The notes beneath the pieces are model-generated. The model made no database searches and was not told where the DNA came from. It saw only the letters and a program-made list of their open reading frames with translations. The position numbers and the translations under genes were made by a program. Of a DNA stretch of 64,000 bases, positions 36,001 through 42,000 are shown piece by piece. How positions within the stretch are numbered: the first letter of the stretch is position 1; every line of letters begins with the position of its first letter. Source of the DNA: Patiria miniata (lineage: Eukaryota; Echinodermata; Asteroidea; Valvatida; Asterinidae). The DNA lies in contig NW_024037076.1 of the NCBI RefSeq assembly GCF_015706575.1, positions 1,488,001 to 1,552,000 on the forward strand, read 5' to 3'.

Positions 36001-38713
36001 ACTTTTTATGGAAGCATACAATACACTGATTTATATTTACTACTCCACTGGAAGCACACACAATTAATAAAACACTTAGGCCTATAATACGAAATTGCAT
36101 AATACAAAACTGCACATGTAATGTACATTGTTTGTTACTACTGAACAAACATGAATGTTTTAAGTACTGCTGATTCACTGTACACTTAGATAACGTGTCT
36201 ATTTGGAGTGGTTATCAGTTGTATGTAGGCTCGGTTTTGATTTTCACCAAGTGTTATCATGTTTATGTATATTGTAAATCATAATCAATCATTGCAATAA
36301 TCCATTGTTTATTCCATCAAAAAAGTTGTATCTGTGTCGTGTACAAAGATTTAATTAACAAACCCCTACTATTTAAGAGGTCACAATCAGTTAAAATGTT
36401 CTTCCTCACCTCCTGGCATACTGTGTACAAACCAATGGGGGTCTTGACCATTATTGACCCAAGTAATAACAAGGCTGACAATGCATGTTTCCATAGAAAC
36501 TTTTAATAAGAAAAATGCAGTTTGTTTTAACTGCTGTAGAACTATGGAATTGCGACATAACAGTGTGATTCTAAATGCATTTGAGGTTTTAAATTGCTAC
36601 CGGTTATCGATTGAAGCACTTCTTAATAAATTTTACACTTATAAGTTATAAACTGCACGTGTACAGTGTACATGTACTGTACAATACATGCACACGTCCG
36701 TTCTAACAAATTACAATGAAACATTATATTTTCTAGAGTAGAGTTAAACAATACATAAAATCATGGTACGCAGCAAATGTTTGGCTCATTGGTCTTATCA
36801 CTACTGCTCTGATATATTCACCTGGTTACAAATTTAAAACAAACACAAATGTAACCACAGATGCACTGTACACTTATTACATAAAGTATTTGTTTTGGAG
36901 TGGTTATCAGTTTTACCGTACATGTCTGTTTTGATTTTCACCAAGTTATATCATGTTTATGTACATAGTCAATCATTGCAATAATCATGAATTCAGAACT
37001 GAGAAACATTTCAGTGTTTCTTTTTTTCTTTTAGAAAACAGGCCCACTTAGAAAATTTCACAACTCACTGTTAACATGGTTAAGACTCAAGGGCATTTGA
37101 TTAATAATAACAAAAATCTGATGTTTTTGTTGAGCAATGTTGTTTTTTTTGGTCAAGAACAGAATTGTGTCGATTTTGGACCCTACTTTCGCCAGACCAT
37201 GTCCGAATGTTAAAAAGGCGATAAGTTGGGTCCAAGTTACTCGGACTAGTAAAAAAAATTTACAACCTGACACCACTTTTTTTCCTCATACATGTACATC
37301 ATCTCCATGAAGGTCGTTTACTGCAAAAAATGATGATAAGACATGAATCTGAGTCTGGGAAAAGTACAAATGCAACAACGTTGTCCTCTTTGACAACCAT
37401 TGTTGAAATTTTCACGATTCTTGTTCTCGTTTTCGACAATTTTAACTTCAAATGCAAAAGATGGAAAATCTAGGCAAAAGATGTACTTTTTAATTTTATA
37501 TTTGATTTCCAATTCTTTACCTAACTTTCTATCTGCGTAAATTAAAAACTTGCCTGTGCGTTTTAAAGAAATTTTTGTTAACTTTTCACAACTTCCAACA
37601 ACATGTATACTGGTCAAGCGATGGCGCCATCTTGTCGACTGGCGCTTCATCCTTTTCCGATGAATTCAGTTACTGTTATTATAATATTACTATATTACTC
37701 TATTAATGAGAACTATAATTTTCCAGTCAAAGCAAATTTTCTGATCACAGGGCAAAATTGGCAATCTCCCCAGGTGGACCAAAACTTGTCGCGGTCTACC
37801 ACATGCTGGAAGTAGTTCGTCCCCAGTTTTCAGTAAATTATTATATAGTTTCACCAAAACCGTTATGTAATTTATAAACATCCCAAATTGGTATATTATA
37901 CATGTAGACTGTGATTTTAGGTTTAATATGTGCCCCGACAGCGACAGTGTTATTCGTTCTATTTGCCATTTTTCTTGTAACTTTTTAATGGGTGGATAAA
38001 CTCATGATTTATGAAAGAGAGTGTTTAGAACTTGATGAAATTTCACTTTCTGTGAAATTTCAGTTAAAAATGTTTTCTCTAGCTACATGTAGGTGCTACA
38101 GGCGAAAAATCAAGGTGCGTTATGGGCTGCGCCACGTTAGGGTACATCAACAATATTTAATGTACACCGGAAGTTGTTGAATATAACATTACAATCATGA
38201 CAATGGTTGTCAAAGAGGACAACATTGTTGAATTCGTACTTTTAACGGACTGATCTGGAACTGAGAAACATTTCCAATTTTGTTAGGAAATAGGCCCCCT
38301 ACTAGGCCCCTAGTACTTAGAAAATTTTCTTGACTCTCCATAGACTTTGTACACAATCGCGGAAGTGGCGTCAGGTTGCAACTTTTTTTCCCGGACTAGC
38401 TACAGTATAGGCTAAAACAATGTAAGTTCACACTATGGGACGAAATGGCAATGGGACGAAATGGCAATGGGGCAAAGTGTCAATGGGGCAAAGTGTCAAT
38501 GGGGCGAAGCGTCCATGGGGCAAAATAACATTGAGGACAATTTGTGATACACGACGGGCCGTAGCGCAGCGCTATTTGTTTGGACTGTCAAAATGAACAT
38601 GATGAAAAACCCAAATTCACCAACAAACAAGAGATAACATAATTATAAACACGGAAAGAACTTACCTTAAAGGCATTCGTTGATGCCCGTCCCTCCTCTA
38701 GTTCCAACCGCAT
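1..38713 (-). CDS. GPSM2: GPSM2/LGN/Pins G-protein signalling modulator, 5' part of gene (8 coding exons visible)
   Basis: Members of this family are cytoplasmic and cortical scaffolds. N-terminal TPRs bind NuMA/Mud and Inscuteable, C-terminal GoLoco motifs bind Gαi-GDP, and the protein orients the mitotic spindle. Seen here: exons 38666-38713, 31104-31324, 27267-27402, 14923-15065, 14213-14336, 7755-7870, 1785-1940 and 965-1073. They join in phase into about 351 residues with no stop. The reading contains LALEGERLCKAGNC, TLSAIYSQLGNAYFYL, AKASGNLGNTLKVLG, ALYNLGNVYHAKGK, CGNLGNTHYLLGNF, AERRAYSNLGNA, CYSLGNTFTLL and ACWSLGNAHTAL, which are the successive LGN-type TPRs of the family. The last TPR and the GoLoco motifs are off the left edge. 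Invertebrates usually have one gene for the vertebrate GPSM1/GPSM2 pair, so the symbol stands for the family. It diverges from XAB2 on the plus strand. Confidence 0.95.
58..250 (-). repeat. Fragment of the ~570-bp TATTGGTCGAGAGC repeat family
   Basis: Reverse-strand match to the 3' half of the family seen at 46317, 57420 and 58404: TTTAAAACGGGC-type end, CATATATTTATTCCC, and AACATGAAGTAAAATTGTTG. Confidence 0.55.
394..766. mobile_element. Harbinger-like TIR MITE, copy 1 (~370 bp)
   Basis: Inverted ends GGCCAAAAAAAA...GTCTCCGGTTTCTG, with 3-bp flanks TTA on both sides. A second copy in reverse orientation is at 17966-18336. GGCC-starting termini with TWA target duplications suit PIF/Harbinger non-autonomous elements. 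No coding capacity. Confidence 0.75.
853..906 (-). repeat. About 1.5 copies of the 34-bp minisatellite unit, GPSM2 intron
   Basis: Read on the minus strand this is CCCTGTACCGCCCCAGACCG, CCCTGCCTGTTACTCC and then a partial second unit. It is the same unit that forms the large array at 53592-54842 in XAB2. It begins about 60 nt downstream of the GPSM2 exon 8 donor. Confidence 0.8.
965..1073 (-). CDS. GPSM2: GPSM2 exon 8 (TPR7-8, residues 315-351)
   Basis: Codes for VGEGRACWSLGNAHTALQNH and then EKALHYATLHLQISRE. The acceptor is GGACACAG|G and the donor GAG|GTAAGA (phase 0). The gene continues off the left edge; no further exon was found in 1-964. Confidence 0.95.
1207..1745 (+). mobile_element. 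tRNA-derived SINE (CAAGACACTTTACTACAATTG family), degenerate
   Basis: Contains TTTAAACCCTGCC (decayed B box), the family core GGGCAAGACACTTTACTACA, ATTGCCTCTCC, and a 3' tail GCGCTTTGAGACC...GTGCTAAATAAAT near 1690-1735. Related copies are at 15145, 23600 and 48950. Confidence 0.6.
1785..1940 (-). CDS. GPSM2: GPSM2 exon 7 (TPR6-7, residues 263-315)
   Basis: Codes for KKTLHIARRLGDIAIEAQAC and then YSLGNTFTLLRDYETAVDYH and ERHHRIAQKLKD. The acceptor is GTGTAG|G and the donor GATAG|GTAAGT. It corresponds to human QSCYSLGNTYTLLQDYEKA. Confidence 0.95.
2611..3020. mobile_element. CCCTAAC-ended interspersed repeat (AATCCTGCAAAATCCTCC family)
   Basis: The left end reads AACCCTAACTCCCT, the right end GGTTAGGGTTT, a short inverted terminus. 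Internal motifs CCTCAATCCTGCAAAATCC and AGCCAGTGACATCCTGGAGC recur in the copies at 20706-21152 and 29897-30478. Confidence 0.65.
4144..4968 (+). repeat. 42-bp minisatellite, array 1 (~20 units)
   Basis: The unit runs ATGAGGATTTTGGAGGATTG AGGATGAATGGTGTTGAAGC AC with small variation. Because 42 is a multiple of 3, open frames run through it on both strands; they are not genes. Confidence 0.95.
4969..5248. mobile_element. 280-bp TIR MITE inserted in the 42-bp minisatellite
   Basis: The terminal inverted repeats are about 36 bp, starting CATTACTGGACCAAGCCCAG and ending with its reverse complement. The insertion splits a minisatellite unit at GAATGG/GGTGTTG, duplicating 2 bp (GG). The interior has no open frame. 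Superfamily not assigned. Confidence 0.85.
5249..5880 (+). repeat. 42-bp minisatellite, array 2 (~15 units)
   Basis: A continuation of array 1 beyond the inserted element, with the same unit and more variants (for example TTAAGCACATAAGGATTGAGG near its right end). Confidence 0.93.
7755..7870 (-). CDS. GPSM2: GPSM2 exon 6 (TPR5-6, residues 225-263)
   Basis: Codes for RLSIAKEFGDKAAERRAYSN and then LGNACVFMGDFETAADYY. The acceptor is GCTGACAG|AGG and the donor TACAA|GTGAGT (phase 2). It matches the human segment LLIAKEFGDKAAERRAYSN nearly residue for residue. Confidence 0.96.
8103..8486. mobile_element. Copy of the AATCCTGCAAAATCC repeat family, reversed
   Basis: Contains GGATTTTGGAGGATTGAGG, TGAAGGATTGAGGCAATGG and a terminal GGATGGTTCTAAGCAAAAAG, matching the ends of the 4127-6022 and 29897-30478 copies in reverse order. 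Confidence 0.55.
8487..11503. other. GPSM2 intron stretch without a recognised gene
   Basis: AT-rich intronic DNA between GPSM2 exons 5 and 6. I see only relics: an AACCCTAACTCCCC repeat end near 9222, ACATGT microsatellite patches (10180-10325), and a 55-bp tandem duplication containing CACATGTATACCTGACATGC at about 11100-11193. No supported exon. Confidence 0.6.
11504..12566. mobile_element. TTAAAGGGCCCATG-TIR element with a nested repeat
   Basis: Ends TTTAAAGGGCCCATG and CGTGCCCTTTAAT are inverted. The body matches the uninterrupted copy at 50552-51079 (CACCTTTGTGTCCCA, GTGTGATGTCATTTCAGGC). Between about 11963 and 12512 it is interrupted by a copy of the TATTGGTCGAGAGC family. Confidence 0.7.
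11963..12512 (+). mobile_element. ~550-bp TATTGGTCGAGAGC family repeat, nested
   Basis: Runs from TATTCATAAATACCTCAGAG to ACACATTTATTCCCTT. Shares TTATTGGTTGAACG-like, CTTTTCCAGTGTCACATAAAA and CGACATCGCGCAG motifs with 46317-46885, 57420-58050 and 58404-59118. Confidence 0.65.
13122..13889. mobile_element. TTTAAAGGGAA-TIR element with central hairpin, copy 1
   Basis: The ends TTTAAAGGGAATGTAC and GTATTTTCCCTTTAA are inverted. A 28-nt hairpin lies at 13454-13481 (CCAACGGTGGTCGG/CAGACCACCATTGG). Interrupted by a nested element at 13528-13767. Other copies are at 16815-17210, 22210-22733 and 41212-41734. Confidence 0.7.
13528..13767. mobile_element. Nested 240-bp TIR MITE (CCAATTTCATAGAGCTGC)
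   Basis: The inverted termini read GGCCAATTTCATAGAGCTGC and extend through TTAAGCAC. A second inner inverted pair, GGTTACCGGCCAAAACTCCA, lies further in. Flanks CCAGG/CCAGG suggest a target duplication of about 5 bp, judged against the uninterrupted sister copies (CACACCAGGAGCC). Confidence 0.75.
14213..14336 (-). CDS. GPSM2: GPSM2 exon 5 (TPR4-5), with GC 5' splice site
   Basis: Codes for MNLAIVKSLVDKAAQGRACG and then NLGNTHYLLGNFETAIGFHKE. The acceptor is GCCAG|G. The downstream boundary reads GAG|GCAAGT: the intron begins GC instead of GT but otherwise fits the GC-AG donor consensus exactly. Phase 0 then joins exon 6 (RLSIAKEFGDKAAERRAYSN), as in LGN. Confidence 0.94.
14923..15065 (-). 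CDS. GPSM2: GPSM2 exon 4 (TPR3-4, residues 136-183)
   Basis: Codes for VGEGRALYNLGNVYHAKGKH, a short G/P-rich insert and DFPEEVIGCLQKAVEFY. The insert between helices matches the one in LGN (QDVGEFPEEV in human). The acceptor is TCACAG|GTT and the donor GA|GTAAGT. Confidence 0.96.
15145..15775 (+). mobile_element. SINE with a triplicated ~195-bp body
   Basis: The unit starting GTGCAAGGGGTTC (starts 15187, 15381, 15576) contains GGGCAAGACACTTTACTACA and TGATCTCATGGCCAAAA and ends GTCCGACAAATCATTTTAA. It is present three times in tandem with few differences. Lies about 120 bp upstream, on the minus strand, of GPSM2 exon 4. Confidence 0.75.
16342..16541. mobile_element. ~200-bp TIR element (GAGGACA...GTGTTTCC)
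   Basis: Inverted termini: GTGTTTTACTATACGCCTGA with GGACA and GTGTTTCCCTTT on the left, mirrored by GGACAGACAC and CGAGCGTAAGACAAGACGG on the right. No coding content. Confidence 0.55.
16815..17210. mobile_element. TTTAAAGGGAA element with hairpin, copy 2 (truncated at one end)
   Basis: Contains GTCTGGTTCCCCGACC, a hairpin at 17005-17032 (CCAGCGCTGATCGG/CCGACCAGCGTTGG) and the terminus ATTCCCTTTAAAAG. The left terminus is missing. Confidence 0.65.
17966..18336. mobile_element. Harbinger-like TIR MITE, copy 2
   Basis: The same family as 394-766, inverted. Flanked by TAA on both sides, with the GTCTCCGGTTTCTGGTATG terminus at both ends. It lies in the GPSM2 intron between exons 3 and 4. Confidence 0.75.
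20251..20678. mobile_element. 428-bp MITE with long TIRs and TA flanks
   Basis: CAGGGTGGATTAAAAAAAAA at the left and TTTTTTATCCACCCTG at the right. Inversion extends about 150 bp on each side (AGAGGAGATTCAACCCTA, CACTGCTCAGTCAA). Both flanks are TA, as in Tc1/mariner-type insertions. No transposase. Confidence 0.8.
20706..21152. mobile_element. CCCTAAC-ended interspersed repeat, copy
   Basis: Starts TTAACCCTAACTCCCTAGGC and ends GGTAAGGCTAGGGTG. The internal order (CAATCCTGCAAAATCCTC, AGCCAGTGACATCCTGGAGC, GTCCAAGACCTTGACA) parallels 2611-3020. Confidence 0.65.
21507..22149. mobile_element. Fold-back element with ~185-bp inverted arms
   Basis: Arm 21507-21697 (GATGCAAGCAGAAACGGGCT ... CAATTTGTGCC) is the near-perfect reverse complement of arm 21961-22149. 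The arms are separated by about 260 bp of unrelated AT-rich DNA. No coding content. Confidence 0.85.
22210..22733. mobile_element. TTTAAAGGGAA element with hairpin, copy 3 (most complete)
   Basis: Ends TTCAAAGGGAATGTAC and GTATTTTCCCTTTAAA. Central perfect 28-nt palindrome at 22550-22577, starting CCAACGCTGGTCGGCCGACC. Confidence 0.75.
23600..23976 (-). mobile_element. tRNA-derived SINE, minus orientation
   Basis: The minus-strand head reads AGCGCTGTGGTCCAGTGGTT (A box); GGGTTCGAACCC (B box) and GGGCAAGACACTTTACTAGC follow. The body carries a partial second module, and the tail has CGAAGCGCTTTGAGACC. Confidence 0.65.
24741..25010. mobile_element. GGCC-ended TIR element, copy 1
   Basis: Ends GGCC(C)nAAAAAATAGTTCTGCTTCCG and AGAAGCAGAACTATTTTTTG...GGCC are inverted. 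The interior GTGTACGATCATAT...GTAGTAAAGGGTAAAA matches 54909-55162. Its GGCC termini resemble those of the 394-766 family. Confidence 0.7.
26334..27213. repeat. 21-bp minisatellite in GPSM2 intron
   Basis: The unit is about TCTTGTGATGTTTATGACCAG (21 bp), alternating with TTTGTGATCAG variants, roughly 40 units. Being a multiple of 3, it gives long open frames on both strands; these are repeat artefacts. It starts about 55 nt downstream of the GPSM2 exon 3 donor. Confidence 0.93.
27267..27402 (-). CDS. GPSM2: GPSM2 exon 3 (TPR2-3, residues 90-135)
   Basis: Codes for TLGDHIGEAKASGNLGNTLK and then VLGKFDEAIVCCQRHLDISR, the canonical LGN TPR. The acceptor is TTTGTCAG|C and the donor AGG|GTAAGG. 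Length 136 nt, phases 2 and 0. The 21-bp minisatellite begins about 55 nt past its donor. Confidence 0.96.
29897..30478. mobile_element. CCCTAAC-ended repeat carrying a nested MITE
   Basis: Begins TTAACCCTAACACCCCAAGG and ends GATTGAGGAGGGTTAGG. The interior resembles 2611-3020 except for the 193-bp insertion at 30154-30346. Confidence 0.65.
30154..30346. mobile_element. 193-bp nested MITE (AATAAGCACT termini)
   Basis: AATAAGCACT...ATATGTGCCATCTT...CGGGG at the left is mirrored at the right by CCCCGTAAGCAAGATGGCAC...AGTGCTTATT. It interrupts the host repeat between GGGCTC and ATGGCTGAACAT. Confidence 0.8.
31104..31324 (-). CDS. GPSM2: GPSM2 exon 2 (TPR1-2, residues 17-90)
   Basis: The exon begins MDASCMELALEGERLCKAG and ends ALEYHRHDLTLA. 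It is almost identical to the first TPR pair of LGN. The acceptor is CTTACAG|ATG and the donor is CATG|GTAAAG (phase 2). If exon 1 were not used, translation could start at the ATG of this exon. A SINE tail lies only 21 nt upstream of the acceptor. Confidence 0.95.
31346..31695 (-). mobile_element. ~350-bp tRNA-derived SINE with (TTA)n tail, next to GPSM2 exon 2
   Basis: The minus-strand head GGGTGGCATGGGTGGCTTGT contains the A box; GGTTCGAATCC is the B box. The body is shared with 44821-45158 and 52148-52695. The 3' tail is (TTA)n, ending 21 nt before the exon 2 acceptor. Confidence 0.85.
31772..32205. mobile_element. Possible Pogo/Tigger-like relic (CGCTATACCGAAC)
   Basis: Contains GTCGCTATACCGAACACCGC, a second GGCTATACCGAACAT and, at the far end, AATCGCTATACCGAGC. 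The repeated terminal motif resembles Tigger-type ends, but boundaries are unclear. Confidence 0.35.
32655..32875. repeat. 13-bp minisatellite ACACATGTACATA
   Basis: About fifteen head-to-tail units of AACACATGTACAT, grading into (ACATGT)n at both sides. Open frames of the MYMCYVHVLCTC type come from it and are not genes. Confidence 0.92.
33003..33313. mobile_element. Near-perfect 310-bp palindrome (fold-back element) with open frame
   Basis: The left half (CACTTTTACATG...GTCGATACAGC...CTGATGTCATTGCACA) is the reverse complement of the right half with few mismatches, centred near 33157. Each half reads as protein-like sequence (ITPDGIAHLLDH...RGDPAFLQKL...HRLQRCIDI) followed by GTGAGTA. Origin unknown. 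Confidence 0.8.
33701..34425 (+). repeat. Five tandem 145-bp repeats
   Basis: Units start at 33701, 33846, 33991, 34136 and 34281 with ATTGTTTTAGCCACTGTGAA and end with CGCGCTGACAAGATTT. They differ mainly at CCCTTGACC/CCTTTGGCC, and alternate units share variants. Confidence 0.95.
34426..34565. repeat. 12-bp minisatellite ACACACCCACCC
   Basis: About eleven units of CACACACCCACC, directly continuing the 145-bp array after GTCCGGA. Open frames (Pro-Thr-His, Gly-Val-Trp) on both strands are artefacts. Confidence 0.95.
34760..38200. other. GPSM2 intron 1: no gene seen; one 130-bp direct duplication
   Basis: AT-rich intronic DNA. The segments 36170-36305 and 36865-36995 share GGAGTGGTTATCAGTT, TTTTGATTTTCACCAAGT and CAATCATTGCAATAATC in the same order and orientation, about 690 bp apart. 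No exon is supported. Confidence 0.55.
38263..38400. repeat. Left member of an inverted repeat flanking the divergent promoter
   Basis: Contains GAGAAACATTTCCAATTTTG, TTGACTCTCCATAGACTTTG, and ATCGCGGAAGTGGCGTCAGG. Its reverse complement lies at 39972-40080. A more degraded relative is at about 37270-37410. Confidence 0.8.
38443..38530. repeat. ~16-bp tandem repeat GGGGCAAAGTGTCAAT
   Basis: Five to six degenerate units (GGGACGAAATGGCAAT, GGGGCAAAGTGTCAAT, GGGGCGAAGCGTCCAT) just downstream, on the minus strand, of the GPSM2 exon 1 donor. Confidence 0.8.
38666..38713 (-). CDS. GPSM2: GPSM2 exon 1 (start codon, residues 1-16)
   Basis: An ATG at 38713-38711 opens MRLELEEGRASTNAFK and ends at a consensus donor AAG|GTAAGT. 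It joins in phase 0 to the next exon, which begins ATG GAC. Human LGN also has a short variable leader before the MEASC-like segment. The frame stays open upstream to an acceptor-like T-rich TAG at 38755, so the exon may extend to 38754 and the true start may lie further 5'. The start is the least certain part of this gene. Confidence 0.65.
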
Positions 38714-39012
38714 TTGATATGCACAACCGTAAGAATTCTTATTTTCCGTCGGCTAAAAAAATAAATTTCAAGCGAGCAAAACAGTGTACTGCCCCCAATG
38801 TGCAACCTGTCCCATTATCTATCGCGCTTTATGATTGGTCAATTTCTAAACGGCGGTGACCGTACCTCAGTTCTGTTGACACGATTTAGTAGAATTCTCC
38901 GCAACGATTTGCCGTCGTCTACACGTGAAAAAAATTGCTGTTTTTCCCTGATCTTTAAGCACCATTGATTTGTTGGCAGTACAGTTTGATAGAAATTTAT
39001 TAATGCAAAAGG
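38714..39012. promoter_or_regulatory. Putative bidirectional promoter between GPSM2 and XAB2
   Basis: The 299 bp between the two divergent start codons must hold, or lie very near, both transcription starts unless one gene has distant 5' exons. No TATA box is evident. An inverted CCAAT box (ATTGG at 38834-38838) sits in the middle, next to CG-containing sequence, which suits a housekeeping CCAAT promoter. The flanks carry inverted copies of one repeat (38263-38400 and 39972-40080). Transcription starts cannot be fixed from sequence alone. Confidence 0.55.
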
Positions 39013-39048
39013 ATGCCTATTTCAGATCAGCAATCAGAAGTCATTTTT
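39013..39048 (+). CDS. XAB2: XAB2 exon 1 (residues 1-12)
   Basis: The 36-nt coding part reads [12 protein letters not shown] and ends TTT|GTGAGT. Joined to exon 2 it gives [14 protein letters not shown], matching human [14 protein letters not shown]. The human leader is about a dozen residues longer. An out-of-frame ATG lies 10 nt upstream, at 39003. Confidence 0.85.
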
Positions 39049-42000
39049 GTGAGTACTGTACTAAAATAAACCGAAATGAACGTTTTGTTAGAAAACACGA
39101 ATGTGTAAGGTAGGCGTAGACGTCTATTTCCGACATATCCATAGCTGCGTATGTGTTTTGCCTTTAACAAAGAAGTGTGAATTAATTTGTGAAGACAAGT
39201 ATTTCAGAATATAACGTTAAATATCACCAATAATCAGTCATTGAAAATGTGGGAAATAAAAACACCCATGAAAATATTTTTTGGTGATTAAAAATTAGAT
39301 AGTGGATATTTTGCCGGAGGTAATGACGGCAAACTAACATTTACTAAAGGTTTGCCGGCGGCAATCCATATTAACAGAGGGCGCTGTACTCTTTAAGATA
39401 GGGCTGAATTATAAGATGTATTAAATTCCCACCAAAAGTTGTGTAGCGCGTTTGGTGTAGTGGTTAAGTAAAGGCTCTAGTAAGCGGGAAGACTCGGGTT
39501 CGATTCCGACCGCAGCACATTTTTAAGTTTTTTTTTTCTCATCCCCAAATAAATAAGAATATTGTTCATTTATTATTTTAAAATGTCTCAAACATTTTTT
39601 TGCAGAGTATTACATTTTCTTTTTCAGATTTGTGGCTCTGGAGGATTTTTTTTTTTTAAAGGGAAATAAAGTCCGAAATTATAAAATGGTCTGAATCCCA
39701 TCTTGTGAAAACGAGGTTACAAAGATAATTTTGGCATGGAGCCAGACTAAAATTTGTCACTCGAAAATTTTTAAGTACAAAAAAACAGAAACTGCGCATG
39801 TTCAGTGCATATCCGGCAAACTAACGTTTACTAAAGGTTTGCCGTCTCCGGCAAAATATACACTGCCTAAAAATTAAGCCTCACTCCCTTAGCTTAGGCT
39901 TAACTTTAAGGAAAAAATAAAAACACCAATGAAAATTTTTTTTGGTGATTAAAAATTAAGCCGTAGGCTTAAGGAAAAATGTTGCAACCTGACGCCACTT
40001 CCGCGATTGTGTACAAAGTCTATATGGAGAGTCAAGAAAATTTTGTCTTTCCTAACAAAATTGGAAATGTTTCTCAGTCCCGGATTCATGTCTCATCATC
40101 ATTTTTGCAATGAGTGACCTTCAATGGCTTCATTGAGATGATTGATATATGAAGAAAAAAGTGGCGTCAGGTTGCAATGTTTTTTCCAAAATGAAATTAA
40201 TAATTAATAATTTTAATAGGCCCGGGCCCTCGGCCTTGGCCCTATTTGTCATATTTGTATTTCAGATATCAAACAATTTTCAATGTGGATGGGGCCAAAC
40301 AATCAGGCCATTGGAAATTGTGGGATGGGGGGGGGGGGGGGGGGAAGGGTGTGGCAGGGGGGGGGGGGGGGTTGGAGATGGAAGGATTTGACTACACCTA
40401 CATGTATTGAACTACATGTATGGCTGCTCGGCTCCGATACGTGGAGCAGCCATAGTTCTAGGGGTAAAATTTGACCTCATTTGACATCAGTACCATAGTA
40501 TTGGGGGCATTCTCTTTTTCCTACGGCATCGATTTACTTCCCTGGTTTAACATAAGAAAATCAGTTTATTTATCAGACCCAGGCCAGTATTAGTTTTTTA
40601 TTTCTTTGGGGGGGGGGGCACCCCTGATAGCTATCAACAGCGTAATGTATTCTCAAACGTCTTTCTTTTGATGCAGGAGGAAGATGATCTCCCCTATGAA
40701 GAAGAGATTTTGCGGAACCCGTACGCAGTCAAGTGCTGGTTGCGCTACGTCGAGCACAGATCAACGGGAGCCCAAGGCCCTCTCAGTCTGATCTATGAGA
40801 GAGCGCTGAAGGAACTTCCTGGCAGGTGAGACACTCAAACAGGTCTACATTGTTTGTTCCGAAGGCGAAGCTTGGCCCGTTAATCAGCAAAGAAAATCCA
40901 GTTACATACTTGATGTTATAACAGAACAGTGAAATTCATGCACCCCAAAAAAAATGGCACTTTGATTGTTGTGTTTCTATGAAAAGTATGCCCAGTATGA
41001 TTGAATGATAAATTATGACTGAAGAAGAAATTCTAAACTCCATTGTCAGTGAAAAAAATCGCAGTCATCAATGCCGAAACGTCAATACTGGTTATTGGTA
41101 AAGCTGACCTTCAAGTTGGGAAGAAATTATTCGAAAACTTCCTCAAATCTATGTATTTATCACAATTTTGAGGAATTTCACGAGTAGTTGAACACTTATA
41201 TCAATTTCAGCTTAAAGGGAAAATACAACATTTGCAAACATCAAAAAATAAAACTACCAAATCATTTTGTAATACCTTGCTGGACTGTTAGTGAATGACA
41301 GTGTAAAGCATCCTGTAAAATCATGGCACCTGGTATACTGTCATTTTCAAGAAAAGTGGTATTTTTGTATCAATTTCCAACGCTGATCGGCCGATCAGCG
41401 TTGGAAAAAACTGGCTTTTTTTTCAAATACTGGCCCCAATTGACCATCGCACTTGTTTGCAATCGATTACAAACCTATGAACGGGTACGAGCCAGCTAGA
41501 CTGGTTCCCTGACCTTACAATTCCCCAATGTATGTAAACTGCTCTGTTTCTTCTTATATGGAGTCAGGGAACCAGACTACAGGAAAATAATTGTTTTTCT
41601 TGGTTTTTTTTAGCATTTTCGAACCCAAAACCTCAAAAAATCAGTGTAACTATATTTGCTATATATTTCCAACCCCCCAATTCCATCCATTTCTGAAAAT
41701 TACAGTAAAAGCAAATGATGTATATTCCCTTTAATCTGTTGTTGCAAACGTTAGTGTTACACCTTGAACTACCTCCAAGGAAAATTTCGAAGAGGACTTT
41801 TTGCCGACCAAAACAACACGTGGTTTTCAGCAAAGACCCTGAGCACCATAGGCGCTATGGTTGACCAATTTCGGCCCGGCAGTACAATGACGAAGCTCAT
41901 AATCAGCATATTCATTAGCGTCACTTATTGTTACTTGGCGTGGGTCTCGGTATCGACCAATAGAAGTGATATTTTATTAATTAATAACTCGTGAAGGAGG

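Noticed and set aside
39446-39519. Functional tRNA gene
   Set aside because: A and B boxes are present, but the T stem and acceptor stem do not pair; reported as a tRNA-like relic.
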